A DNA stretch of 22,182 bases from Cyclostephanos tholiformis (taxonomy: Eukaryota > Bacillariophyta > Thalassiosirophyceae > Thalassiosirales > Thalassiosiraceae), in NCBI GenBank assembly GCA_036939975.1, contig JALLPB010000132.1:1-22182 (forward strand), in the 5' to 3' direction. The position numbers were made by a program, and so were the translations under genes. Every line of letters starts with the position of its first letter. Position 1 is the stretch's first letter. The notes beneath the pieces are model-generated. The model had not been told where the DNA came from. It saw nothing but the letters and a program-made list of their open reading frames with translations, and searched no databases. This document shows positions 1 through 10,105 of the stretch, piece by piece.

Positions 1-33
1 AGAGATGGAACTTGAGACGAGCGGGAGACGGTG

Positions 34-1524
34 ATGGTACTGCCTGAGAGAAGCATTTTTGTGGCGAGGGACAGACAGACACACGACCCACTCGCTGAAC
101 AATTAATTATGAGAAGGCCAACCTGCGCTTTGATCCTTGCCGCATACTTGGTATTTTTCCATTCGCGAGATGAGCGCCGCGTTGCTGGCTTGATTTTTAT
201 TCTTTTTGTGTCCATGAGTCGTCGCGACGGGCCAATCATCGCCACGACCGAGGTCATCGTCGTGGGCGCCGGCATTTCCGGACTCGCCGCATCTCGCGAG
301 CTTCGCCGTAGGGGCAAATACGACGTCATCGTCATCGAGGGTAGGGATAGGATCGGAGGTCGGATCCACTCGGATGCATCCTCGTTCCCAGACGTCGTAA
401 TCGACCTCGGCGCGGCTTGGATACACGGGATGAAGAACAATCCGCTCGTCGATATTGCCAAGCAATGTCGTGCGAAGACGTATCGGACCGACGACGATAA
501 CATCATCATGTATAACGCACGGGGAGAGGAGATGCGACACGATGAATTGGAAGACGCCGAGGGGGAATTCTTAAGGATGCTACGGGGGGCGGAGAAATAT
601 GCCAACGGCAAAAACTCGGACCTATCCCTGCGTCGTGCATTGGAGGGATCGGCCGGGACGAAGAATTTACTCAAGCCCCTGATACGATTTCAACTGTCGT
701 CCTACTTGGAATACGATTTCGGTGCACCCGCGAGTCAGCTATCGGCATGGTATTATGACGACGACAAGGAATATAAGGGCGGGGATGCCCTATTTCCCGA
801 TGGGGGATACATTCAACTCTTGCAACATATATCGCGTGGGATCAGGATCGATATGAACGTCGCGGTGGAATCGATCGAGTATGGGAAGGGGAGCGGGGTG
901 CTGATAAGGACGAATCGCGGCACGTATAAGGCCAAGTTCGCCATTTGCACCCTGCCCATCGGCGTGTTACAGGCAGGCGATGTCAAGTTCCACCCGCCGC
1001 TGCCCGATCCAAAGATTCGGGCCCTGCATCGATTGGGTAGCGGCCTAGTGAACAAGGTTATTTTATCCTTCGATGCGTGCTTCTGGCCGGAGACGACGCA
1101 ATACTTCGGCGTTTGTCACGACGCTCCCGGCGAGTATTCCTACTTCCTCAATGCCAAATTATTCACCGGGCGTAATATCCTCGTAACGGTGGCGCTCGGC
1201 GACCATGCCAGGGCGGTGGAGGCCCAATCGGATCGAGACGTCCAGGCGGAGGTGATGCGAATTCTGCGCGACGTATTCGATGCCAACGCTCCAGATCCAA
1301 CGAGGTTGCTAGTCACTCGCTGGGGCCAAGAGGTATACAGCCGGGGTAGCTACAGCTACAACAAGGTCGGCGCGACGCGCAAGGATTTCAAGGTGGCGGC
1401 CGAACCGGTCGATGGGGTATTATTCTTTGCCGGGGAACATACCAGTGCCGACTACCGCGGTTCCGTTCATGGAGCCTACCTATCTGGAATACGAGCGGCC
1501 AAAGAACTATGGGACAATGATTAG
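34..1524 (+). CDS. Flavin-containing amine oxidase, polyamine oxidase-like
   Basis: Predicted FAD-dependent amine oxidase that would oxidise polyamines (spermine/spermidine type), giving an aldehyde and H2O2. The single open exon gives 496 residues from the ATG at 34. A Rossmann dinucleotide-binding motif (VIVVGAGISG, glycines at about 78, 80 and 83) is followed by an ERDRIGGR-like stretch (EGRDRIGGRIHS) and DLGAAWIHG, a hallmark of polyamine/spermine oxidases. The centre has the conserved G-x-x-NKV-x-L-x-F...FW segment carrying the active-site-region lysine. The C-terminus has the FAD-binding FFAGEHTS (about 465-472) and a SVHGAYLSGIRAA helix, so the catalytic domain is complete. The start is uncertain: ATGs at 34, 109 and 214 are all in frame. 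The first two add one or two hydrophobic segments before the domain, while 214 starts just ahead of it. Substrate is inferred from family; LSD1-type demethylase is less likely because no SWIRM or tower domain is present. Confidence 0.9.
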   Translation: MVLPERSIFVARDRQTHDPLAEQLIMRRPTCALILAAYLVFFHSRDERRVAGLIFILFVSMSRRDGPIIATTEVIVVGAGISGLAASRELRRRGKYDVIVIEGRDRIGGRIHSDASSFPDVVIDLGAAWIHGMKNNPLVDIAKQCRAKTYRTDDDNIIMYNARGEEMRHDELEDAEGEFLRMLRGAEKYANGKNSDLSLRRALEGSAGTKNLLKPLIRFQLSSYLEYDFGAPASQLSAWYYDDDKEYKGGDALFPDGGYIQLLQHISRGIRIDMNVAVESIEYGKGSGVLIRTNRGTYKAKFAICTLPIGVLQAGDVKFHPPLPDPKIRALHRLGSGLVNKVILSFDACFWPETTQYFGVCHDAPGEYSYFLNAKLFTGRNILVTVALGDHARAVEAQSDRDVQAEVMRILRDVFDANAPDPTRLLVTRWGQEVYSRGSYSYNKVGATRKDFKVAAEPVDGVLFFAGEHTSADYRGSVHGAYLSGIRAAKELWDND

Positions 1525-1919
1525 GCCATCGGGGTATCTATCGTATCGAGGGAGATCGCTTGTACTTTGAGCTCAATCCGAAGACATTTCTACTATCGGC
1601 GCATCGTATCGGTCATTCAGATGGCTCAGGCGCGTCTACGCGAGATGCTCCCCAACGCTCTCCACCTGTAGACCATACTGCGAACGGAGGAGGGATGTTG
1701 TAACAGCGGAATTTTTGTGGAAACGACACTGGCGAATATGTCTTTTTCTGCCTCTGTTACCATACATTCGCGGGGTCGAGATTACTCTGATGCAACTGAT
1801 ATATCTTTCTTTAAGGGACAAGAAAGCATTCCACTCGTCGTTGCTCTGTTGCTTCCGCCTACATGCAAAAAAACGCGCCAGGCAAAAAATAAGTACAACA
1901 CGCATATATAATGAAAGTG
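1525..1919. other. Tail-to-tail spacer between the amine oxidase and the polyQ gene
   Basis: 395 bp between the stop codons of two convergent genes, so it should hold both 3' UTRs. Open frames here are short, overlap each other on both strands and resemble nothing. No tRNA, snRNA or repeat was recognised. The segment is moderately AT-rich toward 1880-1919. Confidence 0.6.
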
Positions 1920-2999
1920 CTATTTATTGTGTTCATCCTCTTTTGTGAGTGGTTGGGTCCTGGAGGAGGCGATGTGGGGGGGCTGAACGAGCAAAACCGG
2001 ATTCAATGGATCAATGTCTTCCAATATAGTGCGAATGATATCAGACATCATGTTACAATACTGTAAGCCCTGCGTCATTTCCATACGCATCCTCTTTGCA
2101 ATACGAGCGTTGAAAGTGTCGAGTTTGAGCCTCTCCTCTTCCTCTTCCTTCGTGGACCCACCCAGCTCTTTGTGCTTTATCGCCCGTGCCCTTTGCCGTT
2201 TGATCCGTTGCATTGTAGAAGTACACTTTTGGAATCCATTCGATCCACCTGGACCCAAGCATTGCCTTGCGACGAAAACAATCTTTTGTTCCGTCGTGCA
2301 TGCCAATGCAAGTTGTGCAGATTTCTCGTAAGTGAGCGAAGATGTGCGCTGCCTTGCCACGACTGCACGTTGGGGAGATGTCTTTTTAGCCATGGGTTTG
2401 CTAGTAGCGGCATTTTCGCCAGTGGGTTTAGATTTGCCCGTGGAGCAGGATGGAGTTGCAATTGGCGCTTCTTCTTGATGGGACGAACGTTGAGAAGTTG
2501 TTGAATGTTCCGACGCATTGGTTTTTGTATCCCCTAAATGAGAACACGTAGAAACATTCTCGTCAAATGTGACGTTCAGGACGGAGGCCAAATCCTCCCA
2601 CGCCGACGAAGATGATTGGATGTTGGTTTGAGGCCCGCTTTGGGGGAACTGGGTCGAGGACAGAGAGAGAGAATTCGAGACTGCATTGGGCTTATACAAC
2701 GGAGATGAGGATGGAGTCCCGGGACCCACGCGAAATGATGACTGTCGTTCTGGCTGTTGACTTGATGTCGATGTTGATCGGCTGAAAGGAAACTGTTGCT
2801 GCTGAGAAGCTTGCTGTTGGCTCTGTTGACTCGACGCAGATGTTGACCTTTTCAATTGCTGCTGCTGCTGGGCGAGAATATTCTGCTGAATCTGTAACTG
2901 CTGAAGCTGCATGGAATATCTCCGCTTCTTTTCCTCCAGAGCTTGCATCTGCTGCTGCATGACATGAGCCTGATTGGCATCAGGCTGTTGTTGCTGCTC

Positions 3000-3037
<38 letters not shown>

Positions 3038-3928
3038 GCTGCTGCTGCTGTGGAGAGGGTATCATTTGGCCTTGAGGCTGTTGCTGCTGAAGTGACTCCT
3101 GCATTCGGATTTGAGTCTGCTGCTCCAGCTGATGAGACTGTTGCAGTTGTAGCTGCTTCATTTTCTCTCCTAAGCGACGAAGCAAATATTTGTTAGGGGC
3201 ATTTTGCTGCAGTTGAACCGAACGGCGGACGTTGTAAAAGTCGCAGCAAAGGAAAAAGACGTCAACTTGTTGAACCATCTCTCCCCCAAATAGAAGAGGA
3301 GAAAAGAGTTCCTTATCGCTCGGATCATGGGATCAGTTTGTACACATAAGCTTCACTCACGTTGCTGTATTTGAAACTGCATCATTTGCTGCTGGGTTTG
3401 TTGCAGTTGTTGGTGGTGGCGGTACCCCTCATGCTGTAGTTGGAGATGATAATTTTGCTGCAACTGTTGTGGATTCCACTGTGGCGGTTGGTGTTGCTGA
3501 TGTTGGTGAAGCTGCTGAGTTTGTTGATAATTAAGGCCAGTAATGTCACTGGTATTTTGATCCGCTAAACCACCAGAATGCTGCTTTTTCAATCGTTGCT
3601 GCAGCTGCATCATTTGTAGTTTTTGATGTTGTTGAAGCTGCTGTTGCTGTTGAATAGACATTGTCATGGAATTTATGCCACTGTTGACCAGACCCGCCAA
3701 TTGCTGCTCAGCCATAGCCACTTGTGGGTGTTGCATTTGATGTTGATGTGGGAGCGGGTTTTGTTGATTCATGTACATAGGGTTGATTGTATGGTTCACG
3801 CTCATCTGATTCATCCACGCCGCCGCGGGGTTCGTGTTTGGTGCGGCGACGCCATCATTGCTCCCCGCCACTGGCGATTGTTGTGGAACGTTCGACATGT
3901 TCTCTTTGGATCTCGACCTCTGTTGCAT
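1920..3928 (-). CDS. PolyQ-rich protein of unknown function, two exons
   Basis: Not recognised. Two open stretches join in frame: exon 1 is 3928-3361 and exon 2 is 3280-1920, giving 642 residues from the first in-frame ATG. The donor is GTGAGT at 3360 and the acceptor is GGGGGAG ending at 3281; the split codon becomes Gln. A second in-phase acceptor (CAACAAG, exon from 3265) would remove five residues. Residues 1-340 are dominated by Gln, His, Met and Asn, with the longest Gln run at about 266-283. The middle is Ser/Thr-rich. From about residue 503 the composition changes to charged and less repetitive, with a basic stretch (IKRQRARAIKHK, about 548) and a helical-looking end (ARIAKRMRMEMTQGLQYC, then SDIIRTILEDIDP). 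Such architecture is common in Mediator, TFIID or SAGA components and other transcription co-regulators, but no domain was identified and that role is a guess. It is transcribed away from the SAP gene over 253 bp. Confidence 0.75.
1923..1928 (-). promoter_or_regulatory. Poly(A)-signal-like AATAAA overlapping the stop codon
   Basis: On the minus strand the last codons of the polyQ gene read AAT AAA TAG, so a canonical AATAAA hexamer lies directly on the end of the coding region. Use as a polyadenylation signal is inferred; it would imply a very short 3' UTR. Confidence 0.3.
3001..3050. repeat. TTG/CTG (CAA/CAG) trinucleotide microsatellite
   Basis: About 50 bp of pure TTG units followed by CTG units on the + strand. 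On the minus strand it is read as CAG then CAA codons for the longest polyglutamine run of the polyQ protein. Mixed CAG/CAA usage is typical of a selected or partly stabilised Gln tract. Length polymorphism between strains is likely. Confidence 0.95.
3281..3360 (-). other. Intron of the polyQ gene, 80 nt
   Basis: GT-AG intron: donor GTGAGT directly after ...CAG CAA C, pyrimidine-rich stretch (CTCTTTTCTCCTCTTC), acceptor GGGGGAG. The upstream frame stops inside the donor (GTGAG-TGA), so splicing is needed to join the two open stretches. Both halves are Gln-rich on the same strand, which supports one gene. The exact acceptor is less certain than the donor. Confidence 0.7.
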
Positions 3929-4181
3929 GGAGAACCTGCATCCAACCTGTCGCAAGAATTCGATGAAGAGAGGGAACACACGCCGGTTTCGGGCTGATTT
4001 GCTACGCGTAAGTACGAAATAATACACATTTTTTTACGAGCAATCAGTGTAAAAAATAAATTGGTAGGCACATAAATTAGGTAATATTATTCTGGGTTCC
4101 CCCAAATTGCTTGGCTCTCAAGAGTGAAGATGGATTGAAGAGAGCCGACCAAAGCACACAACATCAACGTTCGACACAATA
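3929..4181. promoter_or_regulatory. Divergent upstream region shared by polyQ and SAP genes
   Basis: 253 bp between the two start codons, which point away from each other. It must hold both 5' UTRs and promoters. An AT-rich core (about 4015-4090) lies between GC-richer flanks. No defined promoter element was recognised. Confidence 0.5.
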
Positions 4182-7100
4182 ATGATACTGTCCCCCAAAC
4201 GAAGCCACGTCACTTTGGAGGGCTCCAACACAACCAAGAGCGACGCATTAGCGGTTGGGGCCAAACTCGCTGATTCCTTATCAATATCGCTGCACGAGTT
4301 GCTGACAAACCACGTCGGAAGGTCGTCCAAGTCGGACGAGACCGAGTCGTCTCATCAGGATATCTACCATAAATATCTAAATTCACCCCCCCTCACCGAT
4401 TCCACCGACCCCTCGCGTTACGAGTCCGAGAAGCAATGGAAGGAGCGGGCGGAACAATGGCTTTCCTCCGCCATGGCGACGGTGGGAGTGGGATCTAACA
4501 TCAATGCGATCAAATTTTGGAGGGAGCACGGAGAGGACAACGATGAGTCGTTCGCGGATGGTCGGTACATGGTCTGGCTCGCCAAAGAAATTTTGTTCGG
4601 GCTTGCTATTGAGGGAGCGGTCCCAAATAAGGATGGTTCGGATGATCATGACGGGTCGTCGCCTGATTATGATGACTATCACCCCGGAGATCATTTGATT
4701 GGAGTTTTGGATAATTGGCACCAGTCCACGATGCAGCTGTTAAGCAAAACGGGTGCTAAAATTTACGATACTGATACCGTGGTAGAGGAGGAGTATTACG
4801 ATGCTGCCGGAGTCATGTGGCAAATGCTCCTCCAAAAAGCGTCTCTCTCCCCCGATAGCTTGCGTGATTATTTCGATGAATATTCCTACTCTCAGGATCG
4901 ATGCGAACAAAATCCGTTCCGCCTTTATTTTGAATTGCCGTCATTTTTTCGTTTCGCAACCGTGGAGGCGGCAGGTGTTGATTCTCAAGATCATGGTGGC
5001 TGTATGAATCAATCGAACAAACGAAGGAAGAGTAATCGCCCCGAGGTACTGTCCGTTGGTGGCGTGCCCAAGTCTATTGCATGGTTGCCCTTACTTGGGT
5101 ATTCGGTCGCATACTCCTTCCTGTCTTCGCCTATCAATACCACACTGACCGCAGACGAGCAAATCAGGTTTCTGAAGGAAAATATCTGCGCTTCTCTTCC
5201 TCCAATGATGAGCATTAGCAACTATTACAACACCAAGAAATCAATATTGAGTGGTATAGTAGCATGTGTTATAGATGAATTGGGAGAGTGGATTGTCTTG
5301 GATGGTTTGGAATTGGGCGATGATGACAGGGCATGTTTGAGAGAGGAAAGGATGCATGAGGAATTGCGCGCTCGGGCTAGCGTAAGCGAAATTGTAGATA
5401 TGTTACTTGTAGATGCTGGGTGAGAATTATTTGATTATTGTTTATCTTCTCGACTGCTTTGATGTCGAACCTGATTTGTGGTATTCGTCTTCTCGTCCAG
5501 AATACTGGCTAATCTGGCCAATCTAACAAGTACACCACTGGCCAATCTGGTCGCTGAAATTGCCGATGCAATTTTGAACTATTCCGTAGTCTACAATCGC
5601 CTGCGTCTACCGTTGAAAAGCAACCAAGATCAAGACGATGAGAATGATAACTCCTCTCTTCCACAACATAATTTCATAATACATGATGCGCAACATGTGG
5701 TAGACTTCATGGACAAGACGAATCCGCAATTGAAGCATCAACTGATGAATCGCAAGTTCATTTCTGGTCAATATTTTTCTTCCACCGGCAGCCGTTCTGC
5801 TCCGCCGCATCCAATAGTCATATACACTCGTGCCCTCCTTACTTCTAACAGATTACCTGAGGCTTCCAAGTTATCCCGCATCCTGGAAGATTGTTCAGGC
5901 ATTGACGATTCATCAAAGCGCCATTGTTACTTTTTACTATTTGAGAATATGCATGATAACGGCGTATTGTTTGAAGATGGTTGGAACGATAATGCGGGAG
6001 GAGCAACGTTGGCAAACATTTGCGTGGGTGCACTGGGCCGAAAATGTGCATTGGATTACTTGGCTAACGTCGTCTTGGAGGCGAAGGAGAATTTGCTTTC
6101 AAACTTGTCACTCTCCCGCAATCACAAGAAACGAGCTGAACACGAAATGCTTTGCGTCAAGGATGCAGTTCGACGAACGGTGCTCAAATTTCTATTGCCT
6201 AGAGCATATTCTACTAATGAAGCGTTGGTCATTGCCACATCATTGTCGGATGCAAAAAATGATCCTCAATTGGAGAATGTGGTCTGGGGCGCCAATGATT
6301 CTAACTCGCTCGCTCATCAAATCCTTGCAGCAAGAAGCTTGTATTCGTCTTGGAATGAATACATCATTGGCGAGGAAGGAGACAATATCTTTCAGAAGGA
6401 TGAATCGCCCACACAAGTTGAGAACATGGACGCGGAAGGTTCAAGCCAGCCGAAGCGGACTACTGCAGAACCCATAAACAATGAACTGGCCCAGAAAAAT
6501 TATCAAATGTGCGGGGTTGACAATATTGATCATACTCGTAAGAAAGATAAGGAAACATATAATAGTGTGATCGACCTCGAGCATTCAGACTCCTCATCGG
6601 CTTTGGGCACTGAATCCATTGAAGACAATAAAAATGATGACGAGGAATGCGGTGTGTCTTATCCCAGGCACACTCGTCAATATACAGGAAATTATAGTGA
6701 GTCTGACGACTACGAAGTGGAAGATGAAATCGAGGCTAAGGCATTTAAAGGTGAGGATGACGAGACACCAGAGGATTATACGATTGAGATATTATCAAGC
6801 CAGGACGAAGACGAAGACGAGGAGGACAACGAGGACGAGAATGAGGAGGACGAAGAGGAGGACGATGACGGAGACGATGTTGAGGATGAGGAGGAGTATG
6901 ATGCGTCATCTGTCGAAGAATTAAATGAGACAAATATCATCAATGAGGCGGCGGAAAACTTAAGTGCCAAAAATAAAAATTCTGAAATAGAAGAAGAAGG
7001 ATATAGCGAAAGTGACGAAGATAAATTCATTGATGGCAGAGTGCTCCCTGAGGCAGTACATCAATTTATTATTCCCGCAACTACCGAAAAGCGCTGCCAA

Positions 7101-9983
7101 ACGATGGATGATCAGGTCCGTGGGAATGAGAAAGAGGCGGCGATTAAGGAGCAGAGTGGCCGTCATAATGAAGGTCGTTTAGTGGATGACATGATTGAAG
7201 TAAAGGCTGAGCTGTTAGGCAACCATTGTTTAGGAACAGGGGTACTTGAAAGAAATGAGAGGGCCAACATTGAAACTTCCTTAACTCCTGGCACAGAGGA
7301 TGCCAATGAGGAGGTGCTTGATGACGTGAATGATATAGAGGAATGTCCACACAATCTTTTACAACAGACAATGCAAAAGACAAAAAAAGAGCGAGACAAG
7401 ACTGAACAGGTAGATGAAGAAGTGACAGAGGGTCAATTGCAGTTCAACGAGGACGCTTTCGAAGACAACGAAACCTCATCAGACGATGACACTACCGAGA
7501 CAGACGGCATAATTATGGCTGATGATGAACAATCCATCGACACCGAGGAGGACAAGCGTATTTATGCTGAGGCATCAATTGATACTGAGGATGAGAAGCG
7601 CGATGACCAAGTTGATTTACAGGAAGAACAGATGGTTAATGGCGCTGATGGCGTTAAAGAGGGAACGCCATTATTTGATGAGAGCGAAGTTGATCATGGA
7701 AAACCCTCTGTCTTGGTCGTAGCGGCAATTTCATGCCAACGCCAGGGGTCCAAGCAAATTGAGTCCCATTCAAAATACGTGAGGTATGAATTACCAGAAG
7801 CAAGTGATCGTCATTCTATCTATGACACGAGTGCTGACCATGTTTCGATGAACGCAAACCACAGGGAGAATTATGGCAATACAAGCCAGGGTGACAGTAT
7901 GGACATCGATAAATCATGTAGTGTGCAGGTGGATGCGAAGTATCTTGATAATGCACACTCCTACTCAGATCACAACGGAGAGGATAGCAGTACAAAGCTG
8001 GCCGAAGAAACTGGACATACCGATGATGGCTACGTTCCGGACGCCGAGGTAACTGAGGAAGAGTGCGGAACACGGGAACAGAATGAGACCGCTCGCACCA
8101 TCAGATATCTAGATGGGTATATTCCGGATGCTGAGCTCACAGAAGAGGAACGCCCAGAAAAAATGAAGAAAACAGAAGAAGAGGGGGCAGCAGCACCCAG
8201 GCTGACTGAAAATACGTCCATTGATGAGGGTTACGTACCTGATGACACATTAACAGAAGAAGAGCGAGGTGAGATCATCAGCACTCAAAATATTAATGCA
8301 GGTTATTTTCCCGATGGACCCACTACCCTGCAAGAAGTAGAAGTTGGAGGTGATAATAATTATTATAACCCTGCCACTATGGATGCTTGCATTCCATCCG
8401 TCCAAAAAGCCTCAGATGACGATAGTAGGGCATCATTACTTGGAGGCGACACCCAAGAAGACGATCGGGAGGATGCTATCATGCGATCAGATTTTGTTGC
8501 CACGCCCAATATTTTTCAGCAGGATCAGAGTGATCCTGCGGCACAAGAATTCGAATTTGCAACAGAAACTTCCTTACGGTTGCGTGATACGAACGAAATT
8601 GCCGACAATGAATCTTTTTCAGTTGATTCAGGAGAAATAAGGATTAGTGATTTGTCATTGATTGTTGATGAAAGATCTTTCAAGAATGATTTTATTGGTC
8701 AACACACAAGCATGAGCGAGATAGAATGTGCTGTTACCACCCCAAAAGACTCGCGAATCAGTGAGCGCGGAGATGCTGCTGTCGAAGCAGAGGTAGATAC
8801 AGATGGTAGAGAAGTGGAAAGGGAGCCAGCTTTTCTTTTGGAACACGCAACAAATGCGGAAGCAACAGTCACATTAGACACAAATGCTGACACAACACAA
8901 TTGACGACTAAGAATATTTTATCACACATCAGTGAGGTTTCCAAGCTTAATAATGTGGTGGAGTCCGTAACTGTAGCCGGAGATAAAACTATTCAACATG
9001 ATGACCGTGAAGATATCTCTAGATGGACCTTTATGGAGTTGCGGGAAAAGTTGTATGAACTGAATGTTCCCATCAAAAAAGGATGGCGGAAGAAGGATCT
9101 GGTTAAATGTGTGCAAAACCATCTCGATAATCGTCCCATATTGGAAGATGTGCAGGGGGCCGACAATTATTATGCTGATGTAGGCGAGGACTTTTTGAAA
9201 TCCAAAGCTGCATCAGTTTCTTTCAAGCAAGATAATGCTTCTGCTAGCATCAGTTCCACGCCAAAGCCAAAATCTCCATCAAGCTCTGGACGAAGATCGA
9301 CAAGAGACAAGACGCGTTCTCTCAAGGCTGCGCTCATCCAAGTTGTACGTGACACTCCCATTAGCGAGCTCAGTAAATCTGCTCATTCAGAACTAGATGA
9401 TGATTCACTGCAAGAACAAAACTCTACTCCAAATACTGAGCACAGTGGTCCATCTCCTGGAGTTCCGACGACCATTACGACAAGGCGTTTAAGAGTGAAT
9501 AAGCATCCGTCCTTGCCTGTTGTGCCCGAGGGTGTGATTGTGGAAGGCGCAACAGCTGATGCCAAGGCAGTCGAAATGGTAGCAGAAACCGAGGTTTCCG
9601 AAACTGACCAAAAGGTGAAATCGTTGAAAGCAACGCAAAAGTCGGCATCATCGAAGAAAAGCTCTTCGCTAAAAAGGAAGGAAAATGAGTCAGCGAGTAG
9701 TGATTCTTCCTTCACTTCTCGGACGAGGTCTAAGACCACCGTCATTGATAATTCTAATGCTACGAAAGCACCGAAATTGGGGGTGCGCAGCACAAGAGCA
9801 TCATCCACCAAACTAGAACAAAACCAATTACCACCAAAGAGAGAAAGTGACAGATCGAAAAAGAAAGTGGATGAAGTAAACAGCATCGTCTCCACCAGGC
9901 GAAGTACCAGAATTTTGGCATCATCGACAAACGACTCAGCGTCAACAGGAACACGCCGCAGTAGCAGAAGAGCAAAAAATTGA
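4182..9983 (+). CDS. Large acidic SAP-domain protein with GYxPD...TEEE repeats
   Basis: Not assignable to a named family. Exons 4182-5419 and 5501-9983 join in phase (GG|A = Gly413) into 1906 residues. Residues 1 to about 780 are mixed and probably folded; they include a Trp-rich segment (KFWREHGEDNDESFADG, about 107-123) and contain no recognised domain. From about 800 the protein is long, acidic and probably disordered, with an almost pure Asp/Glu run at about 846-882. Four copies of GY[VIF]PD, three followed by TEEE, have their tyrosines at 1257, 1286, 1324 and 1348. A SAP domain (TFMELREKLYEL...GWRKKDLVKCV, about 1588-1622) follows. The Ser/Lys/Arg-rich tail has repeated RSTR/RRSSR motifs and ends TRRSSRRAKN. 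SAP domains bind DNA or RNA, and the basic tail also suggests nucleic acid or chromatin binding in the nucleus; this is inference. Base composition is clearly more AT-rich than MCM7, NMD3 or U1-70K. Confidence 0.88.
5420..5500 (+). other. Intron of the SAP-domain gene, 81 nt
   Basis: GT-AG intron with donor GGGTGAGAAT (GT at 5420) and acceptor CTTCTCGTCCAG ending at 5500, preceded by a T-rich stretch. Phase 2 on both sides restores the frame as a Gly codon. Without splicing the first frame stops at once (TGA at 5421). Confidence 0.88.
6796..6903 (+). repeat. GAY/GAR simple-sequence tract coding for a poly-acidic run
   Basis: A degenerate GA-rich trinucleotide stretch of mixed GAC, GAT, GAG and GAA codons that encodes roughly 35 nearly uninterrupted Asp/Glu residues. 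The mixed codon choice argues for selection on the acidic protein segment rather than a fresh microsatellite. Confidence 0.85.
8022..8330 (+). repeat. Four degenerate coding repeats, GY[VIF]PD..xTEEE
   Basis: Inside the SAP-domain gene. Copy starts are near 8022 (DDGYVPDAEVTEEE), 8112 (DGYIPDAELTEEE), 8223 (DEGYVPDDTLTEEE) and 8295 (AGYFPDGPTT, the most diverged). Tyrosines are spaced 29, 38 and 24 residues apart with unrelated acidic linkers. Codons differ between copies (TAC/TAT, CCG/CCT/CCC), so these are old repeats kept at protein level, not a recent DNA duplication. Confidence 0.85.
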
Positions 9984-10105
9984 TAATGTTGGTCCTTCTT
10001 CATAGTTACAGAAGAATGTGGTTATTTTATATCTTGATTCTCTCTAGAGAAATCACATTAAAAAAGTCACATTATAACAACTCGAGAAGTCACCACTAAA
10101 CGCTC

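Noticed and set aside
4182..9983. Two separate genes at the SAP locus
   Set aside because: The two open stretches are joined by GT-AG sites with matching phase only 81 nt apart. The second lacks an ATG near its beginning, and the first stops inside the donor.
9383..10003. 206-codon open frame antisense to the SAP gene end
   Set aside because: A mirror of the Ser/Lys/Arg-rich tail; its Leu/Phe/Ser bias is what antisense of such codons gives. The sense frame carries SAP and the RSTR motifs.
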